From NCBI GenBank assembly GCA_963823535.1, contig CAWGLZ010000006.1, forward strand, positions 372,001 to 436,000: a stretch of 64,000 nt of DNA. The letters are read 5' to 3'. The translations under genes and the position numbers were made by a program. Source of the DNA: RPQJ01 sp963823535 (GTDB lineage Bacteria; Pseudomonadota; Gammaproteobacteria; Steroidobacterales; Steroidobacteraceae). The notes beneath the pieces are model-generated. The model did no database searches. It saw only the letters and a list, made by a program, of their open reading frames with translations, and was not told where the DNA came from. Every line of letters starts with the position of its first letter. The stretch's first letter is position 1. Positions 43,679 to 52,284 of this stretch are shown here, piece after piece.

Positions 43679-43772
43679 CGGCAGTCACCCGGGGGCGCCG
43701 TCACTGTCCCGAGTATAGCCACCCTGCCCGCGCCCGCCGCACCGACATTCGACCAAAGGATGAGCCCGTCGC

Positions 43773-45209
43773 TCAGCGGGCGAAGACCCAGTCGACCAGT
43801 GCCGCCTGGACGGCCTCGCCGGCGCCGTACTCGGCGCGGGGATGGTTCAGCATGATGACCGCCACGTACGTCCGCCCGCTGGCCGCGTTGACGTAGCCGG
43901 CGAGGGCGCTGACGTCCTGCAGGCTGCCGGTCTTCATACGCAGCCGGCCTTCCATCTCCGCGACCCGGAACCGCCGGCGCAGCGTGCCGTCGATCGCCGA
44001 CAGCGGCAGCGAAGCGGCGAACTCGGGGCGGTATGGACTTTGCCACGCGTCCTCGAGCACGTCGGCGAGACCCGTTGCCGTGATGCGCTCGTCGCGCGAC
44101 AGGCCCGAACCGTTCTCGATCACGAGGTCCGGGATCGTGATGCCACGCGACGCCAGGAAGTCGACGATCACCTGGCGCCCTCCCGCGACCGTCCCGGGCC
44201 GGCCGGCCTTCTCCGCGGCGAGCGTGAGGAGCAGGTGCCGCGCCATCACGTTGCTCGAGAACTTGTTGACGAGGCGGATCACCTCCGCGAGCGACAGCGA
44301 CTCGTGCGTGTACAGCAGGCGCGCGCCGGCGGGCAGGGGGCCGAGGCGCAGCCCGCCGCCGAGCGTGCCTCCGGACTGCTCCCAATAGGTCTTGAACGTG
44401 CCGAAGGCGAACTCCGGCGCGCGCATCACGGCGCGCGTGACGGACATCGGACCACAGCCCGAGGCATATCGTCCGCTCACGCTCATGCGGCTGCCGGTCG
44501 GTCCGTCCGGCAGGGTGACCACGACGCCACCCGAGCCGCGACGGCACGTCCCCCGGTACAGTTCCACCGTATTGTCGAGCGCGAGGTTCGCCGGCCGGGG
44601 ATTCAGGCGCGCCCGCGCCGCGCCACCCGCCGCGTCCGGGACGACGGTCAGGTTGACCGTCTGGAAGTTGACCATCAGGGCATCGGGCAGCACGTTGTAG
44701 CTGCGGTACGGCCGGTTGTCGAAGGCGGCACGGTCATCGCCCTGGGACGCGAAGTACGTGTTGTCGATGACCACGTCGCCCGTGACGCGCTCCACGCCCA
44801 CCTGCCGCAGGCCGTTGACGAACCCCCACCAGCGCTCGGCGGTCATGAAGGGGTCGCCGCCGCCCTCGAGCACGAGGTTGCCGTCGAGCGTGAGGTCGTT
44901 CACCGGACCGGTCGCGTACGCCCGGGTCCACCAGGTGTGGGCCGGCCCGAGCAGCTCGAGTGCCGCGTAGGTCGTCAGCACCTTCATCGTCGACGCCGGG
45001 TTGCGCGGCACGTCCGCGTTGTAGCTGAGCAGCGGCTCCTCGCGCCCGACCTCGCGCACCAGCACGCTCAGGCTCGTCCCCGGGATCTTGCGCTGCGACA
45101 TCGCCCGTTCGACCTCGGGCGGCAGGTAAGGGCGATCGCGCGCCAGCAGGGGGGGCACGCAGATGAACAGCAGCAGGCTGGCGAACAACGGGATTCGCGA
45201 CACGTTCAC
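43773..45209 (-). CDS. dacB: D-alanyl-D-alanine carboxypeptidase/endopeptidase (PBP4, S13 family)
   Basis: About 478 residues. A signal sequence (IPLFASLLLFICVPPLLARD) leads to a class C penicillin-binding fold. The active-site triads are clear: S-x-x-K in NPASTMKVL, S-x-N in KFSSNVMARHL and K-T-G in RMKTGSLQDVSALAGYV. The large insert between the first two motifs (about 80-280) is typical of PBP4/DacB and explains the length. It trims and cross-link-cleaves peptidoglycan in the periplasm. Starts are GTG at 45209 or 45203, two residues apart. It is divergent from the DUF502 gene over about 90 bp. Confidence 0.94.
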   Translation of the reverse strand: MNVSRIPLFASLLLFICVPPLLARDRPYLPPEVERAMSQRKIPGTSLSVLVREVGREEPLLSYNADVPRNPASTMKVLTTYAALELLGPAHTWWTRAYATGPVNDLTLDGNLVLEGGGDPFMTAERWWGFVNGLRQVGVERVTGDVVIDNTYFASQGDDRAAFDNRPYRSYNVLPDALMVNFQTVNLTVVPDAAGGAARARLNPRPANLALDNTVELYRGTCRRGSGGVVVTLPDGPTGSRMSVSGRYASGCGPMSVTRAVMRAPEFAFGTFKTYWEQSGGTLGGGLRLGPLPAGARLLYTHESLSLAEVIRLVNKFSSNVMARHLLLTLAAEKAGRPGTVAGGRQVIVDFLASRGITIPDLVIENGSGLSRDERITATGLADVLEDAWQSPYRPEFAASLPLSAIDGTLRRRFRVAEMEGRLRMKTGSLQDVSALAGYVNAASGRTYVAVIMLNHPRAEYGAGEAVQAALVDWVFAR

Positions 45210-45299
45210 GCTCGGTCCGGGAGTCCGCGAAATGATACGGCATCGTGGTGGCGGCGCTACCTCCGGCTCTGCATACTTCGGGACCGCAGCGAGGATCCC

Positions 45300-45914
45300 A
45301 TGCGCAAGATCTGGAACACGATGCTGACCGGCCTGGTGGCGCTGCTGCCGATTGGCCTGACCGTTTACCTGGTGTACTGGCTGGCATTGGCGGCGGAGCG
45401 GCTGTTCTCCCCGGTCATCAGGGCGATCGTGCCCGAATCCCTGTACTGGCCGGGGCTGGGCCTGCTCACCGGGCTGGCCACCCTGTTCGTGGTGGGGCTG
45501 GCGGTAAACGCCTACGTGGTCCGGCGCGCGCTGCGACTGAGCGATCACCTGTTCGCACGCATCCCCGTGGTCAAGACGATCTACGTCGCGATCCGTGACT
45601 TCATGCGGTTCTTTCCGTCGTCCGGCCGGGGCAGCGACCTGAAGCGCGTCGTCCTGGTGCCGTTCGGCCCGGGCAAGATCATCGGCTTCGTGACGGCGGA
45701 ATCCGGCGCCGCGCTGGGCCTCGGGCCCGGCGCCTCGGAAACCGTCGCCGTCTACCTGCCGATGAGCTACATGGTCGGCGGCTATACCGTCATCCTGCCG
45801 CGGGAGTTGCTCGAGCCGACACCGCTGTCGGTCGAGGCCGGGATGCGCATCGCGCTCATGGGCGGCGTACAGGGTGCGCAGGCGGCGCCCGAAACGCCGC
45901 GGACCGGGGCCTGA
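45300..45914 (+). CDS. DUF502 family membrane protein
   Basis: 204 residues with two N-terminal transmembrane helices (TMLTGLVALLPIGLTVYLVYW; WPGLGLLTGLATLFVVGLAV) and a cytoplasmic domain. Family marks are RIPVVKTIYVAIRDFMRFFP, VVLVPFGPGKIIGFVTAE and YLPMSYMVGGYTVILPRELL. DUF502 proteins are widespread with unknown function, although relatives are linked to membrane/lipid homeostasis. ATG at 45300. Its stop is followed one base later by the GTG of the MBL gene, so the two are co-transcribed. Confidence 0.93.
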   Translation: MRKIWNTMLTGLVALLPIGLTVYLVYWLALAAERLFSPVIRAIVPESLYWPGLGLLTGLATLFVVGLAVNAYVVRRALRLSDHLFARIPVVKTIYVAIRDFMRFFPSSGRGSDLKRVVLVPFGPGKIIGFVTAESGAALGLGPGASETVAVYLPMSYMVGGYTVILPRELLEPTPLSVEAGMRIALMGGVQGAQAAPETPRTGA

Positions 45915-45915
45915 C

Positions 45916-46557
45916 GTGCTGCGCGCCACCGTCATCCCGGTGACGCCGTTTGCCCAGAACTGCTCGGTCGTGTGGTGCGAACGGACCGGTGCCGGCGCCG
46001 TCATCGATCCCGGCGGCGACCTGGATCAGGTGCTGGCAGCCGCCCGGGAAGAGAACGTTCGCATCGGGAAGATCCTGCTCACCCACGCGCACATCGACCA
46101 CGCGGGCGGCACCGCCGAACTCGCCCGCAGCCTCGGGCTGCCGATCGAGGGTCCGCACCGGGGCGATCAGTTCTGGATCGACGGCCTGCCCGAACAGGCC
46201 CGGATGTTCGGCTTCGCACCCTGCGAGAAATTCACGCCGGACCGCTGGCTCGACGACGGCGAGCGCGTGCGCGTGGGCGAGGTCGAGATGGAGGTCCTTC
46301 ACTGCCCGGGGCATACGCCCGGGCACGTGGTCTTCTACTCACCGTCCGATCGGCTGGCGTTCGTCGGCGACGTGCTCTTCGCCGGATCGATCGGCCGCAC
46401 GGACTTCCCGGGCGGCGACTACGACACCCTGGTCCGGGTCATCCGCGAGAAGCTGTTTCCGCTGGGGGACGACGTGCGGTTCGTGCCGGGGCACGGCCCG
46501 ATGTCCACCTTTGGCGAGGAGCGGCGCGGCAATCCGTTCGTCGGCGACGGGAAATAG
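45916..46557 (+). CDS. MBL-fold metallohydrolase, glyoxalase II-like (YcbL type)
   Basis: 213 residues from GTG. The metal-binding motif is LLTHAHIDHAGGT (H-x-H-x-D-H), followed by HCPGHTPGHVVFYS, the bridging Asp in FVGDVLFAGSIGRTDFPGG and the last His in FVPGHGPMSTFGEER. This is the small single-domain glyoxalase II-like subfamily (E. coli YcbL/GloC), which hydrolyses S-D-lactoylglutathione or related thioesters. It starts directly after the DUF502 stop and converges with a small conserved gene. Confidence 0.93.
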   Translation: MLRATVIPVTPFAQNCSVVWCERTGAGAVIDPGGDLDQVLAAAREENVRIGKILLTHAHIDHAGGTAELARSLGLPIEGPHRGDQFWIDGLPEQARMFGFAPCEKFTPDRWLDDGERVRVGEVEMEVLHCPGHTPGHVVFYSPSDRLAFVGDVLFAGSIGRTDFPGGDYDTLVRVIREKLFPLGDDVRFVPGHGPMSTFGEERRGNPFVGDGK

Positions 46558-46570
46558 CCTGTCGCCCCGC

Positions 46571-46590
46571 CGGGGCGGGGCTGCCCCGTT
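46571..46590. terminator. Possible shared terminator hairpin between convergent genes
   Basis: CGGGGC and GCCCCG pair around a 6-nt loop in the 44-bp gap between the convergent MBL and 118-residue genes. There is no convincing T tract on either side, so this is a weak candidate. Confidence 0.3.
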
Positions 46591-46601
46591 CGTCCGCCGT
46601 G

Positions 46602-46958
46602 CTAGCTGTCGGTCGTGCGGCGCCCGCGCTTCGACTTCGTCCGTTGCTCGTCGCCGTCGTAGCCGTCGATCGACACGCCGAGATCGCGTGCCCGACGCCC
46701 CCGCAGGCGGCGATCGTCGTAGTGCTCGTAGCGACACTCGCATTCCGGGCTGCCGCAGTCCTTGAGCGGCAGCGGCGGCGCCTCGCGCGAGAGAAACCGC
46801 TTGTTGCGCAGCGCCTTCGCGGCCCCGCAGGCCTTATACCCCGGCGCGATGGTCACGGCGTGGAACAGCTTCGCCGGCTTGCTCGGCACGGCCGCGTTTG
46901 TCTCGGGCTCGGCCTGCCCGAACAGGGACTTCGCGCGCTTCAGGAACATGCTGGTCAT
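46602..46958 (-). CDS. Conserved basic protein of unknown function
   Basis: 118 residues from ATG at 46958, preceded by GGAGTG. Sequence: a short amphipathic start (FLKRAKSLFGQ), a conserved middle (KLFHAVTIAPGYKACGAAKA, then LRNKRFLSREAPPLPLKDC) and a four-Cys region (ACGAAK; LKDCGSPECECRYEHYDDRR) that could bind zinc, followed by a strongly basic tail (RTKSKRGRRTTDS). Such proteins recur in gammaproteobacteria as hypotheticals. No domain recognised. The longer frame upstream is antisense to nadE. Converges with the MBL gene. Confidence 0.72.
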   Translation of the reverse strand: MTSMFLKRAKSLFGQAEPETNAAVPSKPAKLFHAVTIAPGYKACGAAKALRNKRFLSREAPPLPLKDCGSPECECRYEHYDDRRLRGRRARDLGVSIDGYDGDEQRTKSKRGRRTTDS

Positions 46959-47105
46959 GTGACACTCCACCCCGATTCTGGCGCAGGCTAGCGCCGCGCA
47001 GGTCCGCGGTGGTGTGACGCATTTCCCAACTCCGCGGTGCACGACCCTTGCCCGGCGGCCGCCGCAGGTCGAAACTCCCGCCATCGACCCCGCCCAGAGG
47101 CCTGC

Positions 47106-49199
47106 ATGGCCAGATCCCGCCGTCCCGCCGCCCCCAAGCCCTTTGCGTCCATCTACCGGCACGGATTCGCCCGCGTGGCCGTGGCCACGCCCGGCGTGGA
47201 GGTCGCTTCGCCCGGCTTCAATGTCGCCCGGACACTGGAACTGGCACAGCGGGCGGCGCGCGCGCGGGCCGTGCTGGCCGTGTTTCCGGAGCTCGGGCTG
47301 TCGGCCTACTCGAACGAGGACCTGTTCCAGCAGGACGCCCTGCTCGATGCCTCGCTCGAGGCCCTGCAGACACTCGTCACCGGGAGCCGCGCGCTGCCCG
47401 TCGCGCTGGCCGTGGGTCTGCCGCTCAGGGCCGACGACCGGCTCTTCAACTGCGCCGTGCTGGTTCATCGCGGCCGGATCCTGGGCGCAGTGCCGAAGAC
47501 CTACCTGCCGAACTACCGGGAGTTCTACGAGAAGCGGCAGTTCGCGCCGGCGGCGCAGGCCGTCTCGCGCGGCCTGCGGCTGCTGGGACAGGAGGTGCCA
47601 TTCGGGCCGGGACTGCTGTTCGCGGCGAGCGACCTCCCGGGCTTCGTCCTGCACCTCGAGGTCTGCGAGGACCTCTGGGTCCCGCTGCCCCCGAGCACGC
47701 TCGCGGCGCTGGCCGGCGCCACCGTGCTCGCCAACCTGTCGGCGAGTGACATCACGGTCGGCAAGGCGGACTACCGACGGCTGCTATGCGCCTCGCAGTC
47801 GGCGAAATGCATCGCTGCCTGCGCGTACTCCGCGGCGGGTCCGGGGGAATCCACCACTGACCTCGCGTGGGACGGCCACGCACTGATCTACGAGAACGGC
47901 GAGCGCCTCGCGGAGTCGCAGCGCTTTCCACTCGAACCCGGCATCGTCACCGCCGACGTCGACCTCGACCACCTGCGCCAGGAACGGGCGCGCATGACGA
48001 GCTTCGGCGACAACGCCCAGGCTCACGCCGCCGCCCTGCGCGACTTCCGGCGCGTCGAGTTCGAGGTCGGCGTGCCGGCCGGACGCGTGCCGCTCAGCCG
48101 TACGGTGGAGCGATTCCCCTACGTCCCGGCGGATCCCGCGCGGCGCGACGAGCGTTGTGCAGAGGTCTACGACATCCAGGTCGAGGGACTGATGAAGCGT
48201 CTCGCGGCCACGGGCCTGAAGAAGGTGGTGGTCGGCATCTCGGGCGGCCTCGATTCCACGCAGGCGGCGCTCGTCGCGGTGCGGGCATTCGACCGGCTCG
48301 GCCTGCCACGCCGCAACATCCTCGGCTACACCCTGCCGGGATTCGGCACCAGCCGACACACCTTCGACAGCGCTCACGCACTGATGAAGGCCCTGGCGAT
48401 CTCCGCGGACGAGATCGACATCCGGCCCGCCGCCGAGCTGATGCTGAAGCGCATCGGTCACCCCGCGGGCGCCGGCAAGCCGGTCTACGACGTCACCTAC
48501 GAGAACGTGCAGGCGGGCGAGCGGACCTCACACCTGTTCCGCCTCGCGAACCTGCATGGTGGCCTCGTCCTCGGCACCGGGGACCTGTCCGAGCTCGCGC
48601 TCGGATTCACGACCTATGGCGTGGGCGACCACATGTCGCACTACAACGTGAACGCCTCCGTGCCGAAGACCCTGATCCAGCACCTGATCCGCTGGCTGAT
48701 CCGCACGCGGCAATTCGACACCCCGACGCTGGCGGTCCTCGAGCGGATCGTCAACACGCAGATCTCGCCGGAGCTCGTGCCGGGCTCCGGCGAGGAGCCC
48801 GAGCACTCGTCGGAGGCCGTCGTGGGTCCGTACGAGCTGCAGGACTTCAACCTGTACTACCTGAGCCGCTTTGGTTACCGCCCGAGCAAGGTCGCCTTCC
48901 TCGCACAGGCGGCGTGGGGCGACGTCGCCACCGGCCGCTGGCCGGACACTGTCCCGGAGTCGGAGCGACGCGCCTACGACCTCGCGACGATCCGCCGCTG
49001 GCTCGAGGTCTTCCTGCAGCGGTTCTTCCAGTCGAGCCAGTTCAAGCGATCGGCGATGCCGAACGGCCCGAAGGTGGGCTCGGGCGGGTCGCTGTCCCCG
49101 CGCAGCGACTGGCGTGCGCCGAGCGACGCGCCCGCCACGGTGTGGCTCGACGAGCTGCGGACCAACGTTCCGCTGCAACGTCCACGCCGCAGGCGCTGA
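47106..49199 (+). CDS. nadE: Glutamine-dependent NAD+ synthetase
   Basis: 697 residues in two domains. The N-terminal nitrilase-like glutaminase (about 1-300) has the E-K-C triad in VFPELGLSAYSNEDL, PKTYLPNYREFYEKRQF and EVCEDLWVPLPP, and an ANLSASDITVGKADYR block. The C-terminal synthetase (about 340-690) has the P-loop VVVGISGGLDSTQAAL and LVLGTGDLSELALGFTTYG. It amidates nicotinic acid adenine dinucleotide to NAD+ with ammonia from glutamine. The size matches the long two-domain form of Proteobacteria and Actinobacteria. The ATG at 47106 was chosen at the homology start. Transcribed alone. Confidence 0.96.
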   Translation: MARSRRPAAPKPFASIYRHGFARVAVATPGVEVASPGFNVARTLELAQRAARARAVLAVFPELGLSAYSNEDLFQQDALLDASLEALQTLVTGSRALPVALAVGLPLRADDRLFNCAVLVHRGRILGAVPKTYLPNYREFYEKRQFAPAAQAVSRGLRLLGQEVPFGPGLLFAASDLPGFVLHLEVCEDLWVPLPPSTLAALAGATVLANLSASDITVGKADYRRLLCASQSAKCIAACAYSAAGPGESTTDLAWDGHALIYENGERLAESQRFPLEPGIVTADVDLDHLRQERARMTSFGDNAQAHAAALRDFRRVEFEVGVPAGRVPLSRTVERFPYVPADPARRDERCAEVYDIQVEGLMKRLAATGLKKVVVGISGGLDSTQAALVAVRAFDRLGLPRRNILGYTLPGFGTSRHTFDSAHALMKALAISADEIDIRPAAELMLKRIGHPAGAGKPVYDVTYENVQAGERTSHLFRLANLHGGLVLGTGDLSELALGFTTYGVGDHMSHYNVNASVPKTLIQHLIRWLIRTRQFDTPTLAVLERIVNTQISPELVPGSGEEPEHSSEAVVGPYELQDFNLYYLSRFGYRPSKVAFLAQAAWGDVATGRWPDTVPESERRAYDLATIRRWLEVFLQRFFQSSQFKRSAMPNGPKVGSGGSLSPRSDWRAPSDAPATVWLDELRTNVPLQRPRRRR

Positions 49200-49213
49200 C
49201 CGACGGGTGGACT

Positions 49214-50299
49214 TCAGCGCCGGTGCAGGCTCACCGGCAACCGCTGCGAACCCCAGTGGCCCGGTTGCGCGGCGAAGACGCCCGGGATTCGCGTGCCGCA
49301 GTCCGCGCAGCGTCCGTCGGAGGTCAGCCCCCAGCGGCCGAGCTCGTACCAGTCGCGCTCGATCAGCAGCGCACCACAGCCGTGGCACCACGTGCTGCCG
49401 CCGACGCGGTCGTGCACGTTGCCCGTGTACACGTAGCGCAACCCGTTGCGCAGCGCGATATCCCGGGCCCGGGCGAGCGTCAGCGGCGGCGTCGGCGGCC
49501 GGTCGTTCAGCTTCCAGTCCGGGTGGAATGCGGTGAAGTGCAGCGGCACGTCCGGGCCCAGCTGTCCCGCGATCCACTGCGTCATCGCATCGAGTTCGGC
49601 GTCCGAGTCGTTCTCGCCCGGGATCAGCAGCGTCGTGATCTCGAGCCACACCCGCGTCTCGCGCTTCAGGTACACGAGCGTGTCGAGGACCGGCGCGAGT
49701 TCCCCGCCGCAGACGTTGCGGTAGAAACGCTCGGTGAAGGCCTTCAGGTCCACGTTCGCGGCATCGATGGCGGCGAAGAACTCGGCCCGCGGCGCCGGGC
49801 ACATGTAGCCCGCCGTCACCGCGACCGCCTTCACGTCCAGCGCGTGGCAGGCCTCGGCGACGTCGATCGCGTACTCCATGAAGACTGTCGGATCGTTGTA
49901 GGTGAATGCCACGCTGGCACATCCCAGGCGTCGCGCCGTCGCGGCCAGCTCGATCGGCGACGCCGAGTCGGCGAGCGTATCCATCTCGCGCGACTTGCTC
50001 ATGTCCCAGTTCTGACAGAACTTGCACGCCAGGTTGCACCCGGCGGTCCCGAATGAGAGCACAGCCGATCCCGGCAGGAAGTGATTGAGCGGCTTCTTCT
50101 CGATGGGATCCACGCAGAAGCCGCTGGAGCGCCCGTAGGTATAAAGCTCTATCCCGTTTCGGTCGCGCCCGCGCACGAAGCAGAGGCCGCGCTGCCCCGC
50201 GTGGAGGCGGCAGCGGCGCGGGCAGACGTCGCACTGGACGCGCCCATCGTCGAGCTGCCTCCAGTGGCGCGTAGGAAGTGCAGAAAAATCGGTATTCAT
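49214..50299 (-). CDS. amrS: AmmeMemoRadiSam system radical SAM protein
   Basis: 361 residues. The radical-SAM cysteine motif is GCNLACKFCQNWDMSK (C-x3-C-x2-C), preceded by a zinc-like N-terminal module QCDVCPRRCRLHAGQRGLCF and followed at the C-terminus by CHGCG and CADCG. The SAM domain includes AVTAGYMCPAPRAEFFAAID and LEITTLLIPGENDSDAELDA. It belongs to the family that always accompanies AmmeMemoRadiSam A and B. Function is unknown; the trio is conserved from archaea to bacteria. It is divergent from amrB over 110 bp. The ATG at 50299 starts the domain cleanly. Confidence 0.93.
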   Translation of the reverse strand: MNTDFSALPTRHWRQLDDGRVQCDVCPRRCRLHAGQRGLCFVRGRDRNGIELYTYGRSSGFCVDPIEKKPLNHFLPGSAVLSFGTAGCNLACKFCQNWDMSKSREMDTLADSASPIELAATARRLGCASVAFTYNDPTVFMEYAIDVAEACHALDVKAVAVTAGYMCPAPRAEFFAAIDAANVDLKAFTERFYRNVCGGELAPVLDTLVYLKRETRVWLEITTLLIPGENDSDAELDAMTQWIAGQLGPDVPLHFTAFHPDWKLNDRPPTPPLTLARARDIALRNGLRYVYTGNVHDRVGGSTWCHGCGALLIERDWYELGRWGLTSDGRCADCGTRIPGVFAAQPGHWGSQRLPVSLHRR

Positions 50300-50409
50300 A
50301 CGATTGGCACCGTCGCGCCACCGGCGGGATATTGACCTTCGTCCACGCGACATTGCGATGGGGAGGATCGCACTCCCATGGAACAAAGATGTTGAGCCTG
50401 GTGCGGGAC

Positions 50410-51207
50410 ATGTCAAGGGTGCGCCCCCCCGCGGTCGCAGGGCTGTTCTATCCGCGGGACGCAGACGAACTGCGCGCCGCGGTCACGGGCTATATCGACG
50501 GCTGCGCCCGGGTCGCCACTGCGCGACGACGGCCGAAGGCACTCATCGTCCCGCATGCGGGATTCCCCTACTCGGGCGCCGTCGCCGGCTGCGCCTACCG
50601 CGTGCTGCGCGATTCGGCGGCGCCCGTGAGCAAGGTGGTGGTCATCGGGCCGAGTCATCGGGTTCCGATGCGGGGGCTCGCCGTTCCCTCGCTCGACTGG
50701 TTTGCGACACCCCTCGGCAACATACCGATCGACCGCGAGGGTCGGCAACGGCTGCGCGAGTTCGGGCTCGCCGGCACCTCCGACGCACCGCACGCCGCCG
50801 AGCATTCGCTCGAATTGCAGCTGCCGTTCCTGCAGACGGTGCTCGGGAACTTCGAGCTGCTGCCGATCGCCGTCGGCCTCGCGCCGCCGGGCCAGGTCGC
50901 GCGTGCGCTCGATGCGGTCTGGGGCGGCCCGGAAACGCTCATCGTCGTCAGCTCGGACCTGAGTCATCACCACACGTACGACGAGGCACGCAAGCTCGAC
51001 GACCTGGCGATGCATTCGATCCTCGAACGCCGCGACGACCTGGCCGACGAACAGGCCTGCGGCGCCCGTGGGATCAACGGGCTGATGCAGATCGCCCGGC
51101 GGCGGGGTCTCGAGGTCGAACTGCTCGACCAGCGTAACTCGGGGGACACCGCGGGCGATCGCTCGCGGGTCGTCGGCTATGGCAGCTACGCCGTCTACGA
51201 GGCTTGA
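50410..51207 (+). CDS. amrB: AmmeMemoRadiSam system protein B (MEMO1-like)
   Basis: 265 residues of the MEMO1/AmrB fold, related to extradiol dioxygenases. Family marks: RPPAVAGLFYPRDADELRAA at the start, LIVPHAGFPYSGAVAGCAYR, VVIGPSHRVPMRGLAVP, EHSLELQLPFLQTVLG and VVSSDLSHHHTYDEARKLD, with several conserved His that could bind iron or copper. The ATG at 50410 fits the family start; one at 50389 would add seven residues. It overlaps amrA by 29 nt. Biochemical role unknown. Confidence 0.94.
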   Translation: MSRVRPPAVAGLFYPRDADELRAAVTGYIDGCARVATARRRPKALIVPHAGFPYSGAVAGCAYRVLRDSAAPVSKVVVIGPSHRVPMRGLAVPSLDWFATPLGNIPIDREGRQRLREFGLAGTSDAPHAAEHSLELQLPFLQTVLGNFELLPIAVGLAPPGQVARALDAVWGGPETLIVVSSDLSHHHTYDEARKLDDLAMHSILERRDDLADEQACGARGINGLMQIARRRGLEVELLDQRNSGDTAGDRSRVVGYGSYAVYEA

Positions 51208-51799
51208 GCCGGCGTCGCGTGACTGGCTGCTGCGGACCGCGGCGATCGCCATCGGGTCCAGTCTCGCGGGTGATTCGACGGCACCGCCGGCAGTCTCGCG
51301 ACTGCCGCCCGGACTGCCCGAGCTGCAGGAACTCCGCGCGAGCTTCGTGACCCTGACGATCGCGGGCGACCTGAGGGGCTGCTGCGGCACGCTGGAACCC
51401 CGCCTGCCCCTGGCCGTCGACGTGTGGACCAACGCCCGGTCGAGCGCCTTTCGCGACCCCCGCTTCCTGCCGCTCGGGCGTCACGAATGGCAGCAGACGC
51501 GGCTCGAGGTCGCCGTGCTGACGCCGTCCGAACGCCTCACGGCCGAGGACGAGACCGGCCTGCTGGCGCAGCTCGTGCCCGGGGAGCACGGCCTCGTGCT
51601 GGCCTGGCGCGGCAGTCGCGCGACGTTCCTTCCCAAGGTCTGGGAGCAGCTGCCGGATCCGCGGGATTTCCTGCGGCACCTCAAGCTCAAGGCAGGCTGG
51701 AATCCGGCGTTCTGGGCCACCGACATCGAGATCTGGCGCTATCGGACGGAGGTGATGGCGGTGGACTCCCCCGCGCAGCTCGCCGCCGTCCCGCCCTGA
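51179..51799 (+). CDS. amrA: AmmeMemoRadiSam system protein A (AMMECR1-like)
   Basis: 206 residues with the AMMECR1 domain: FVTLTIAGDLRGCCGTLEPR carries the LRGCIG-like core motif, then ARSSAFRDPRFLPL and LEVAVLTPSERLTAED. The C-terminal WEQLPDPRDFLRHLKLKAGW is typical. No catalytic role is established for AmrA; RNA or protein modification has been suggested for the trio. The start at 51179 overlaps amrB by 29 nt, so the two are translationally linked. The first 20 residues are less conserved, so a slightly later start is possible. Confidence 0.92.
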   Translation: MAATPSTRLEPASRDWLLRTAAIAIGSSLAGDSTAPPAVSRLPPGLPELQELRASFVTLTIAGDLRGCCGTLEPRLPLAVDVWTNARSSAFRDPRFLPLGRHEWQQTRLEVAVLTPSERLTAEDETGLLAQLVPGEHGLVLAWRGSRATFLPKVWEQLPDPRDFLRHLKLKAGWNPAFWATDIEIWRYRTEVMAVDSPAQLAAVPP

Positions 51800-51836
51800 C
51801 CGAATCCGCGATCCCGGTCGCCGCGAACCGGCCTGC

Positions 51837-52202
51837 ATGAACCCACGCCTTGCCCTGGTCCTGCTGTTCGCGGGCATCCTCGCCGCCATGCTGGTCGTCA
51901 CGACGACCGCCAGCCTGCACCAGCCGCTGTGGGAATGGGGCGGACTCACCGCGGAACCCGACCGCTGGTGGACGTACGCCACGCTCGTCGACGCCTATTT
52001 CGGCTTCCTCACGTTCTACGCCTGGGTCTTCTACAAGGAGGCCTCGGCCGGCGCGCGTACCGGCTGGTTCGTCGGTACGATGCTGCTCGGCAACATCGCG
52101 ATGGCGACCTACGTGCTGCTGCAGCTCGCACGCCTGCGTGGAGACGAGCCGATCGCGCCGCAGCTGCTGCTGCGCAACCGGCCGGTCGCAAACCACCCAT
52201 AG
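51837..52202 (+). CDS. DUF1475 membrane protein
   Basis: 121 residues with three transmembrane helices: ALVLLFAGILAAMLVVTTTA, ATLVDAYFGFLTFYAWVFYK and WFVGTMLLGNIAMATYVLLQ. The W-x-W-[GA] and RWWTYATLVDAYFGFLTFYAW blocks identify DUF1475. Function unknown. It lies 37 bp after amrA and 82 bp before the CFA-synthase-like methyltransferase, so it may bridge them in one transcript. Relatives also occur near CFA-type methyltransferases. Confidence 0.88.
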   Translation: MNPRLALVLLFAGILAAMLVVTTTASLHQPLWEWGGLTAEPDRWWTYATLVDAYFGFLTFYAWVFYKEASAGARTGWFVGTMLLGNIAMATYVLLQLARLRGDEPIAPQLLLRNRPVANHP

Positions 52203-52284
52203 GCGGCTCATCCGGCGACCGCAGGCGGCGGCCGACGATCGCCGGGCCCTACAGGACCGCATCCCGCTTCCCAATCAGACTCCC

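Noticed and set aside
43679..43772. Possible operator before the HIT-acs genes (GGTCGAATGTCG)
   Set aside because: Only partial similarity to the CTACGACC half-site and no symmetry; too weak to list.
43842..45299. Upstream extension of the DUF502 frame across dacB
   Set aside because: DUF502 homology begins at the ATG at 45300; the rest is antisense to PBP4.
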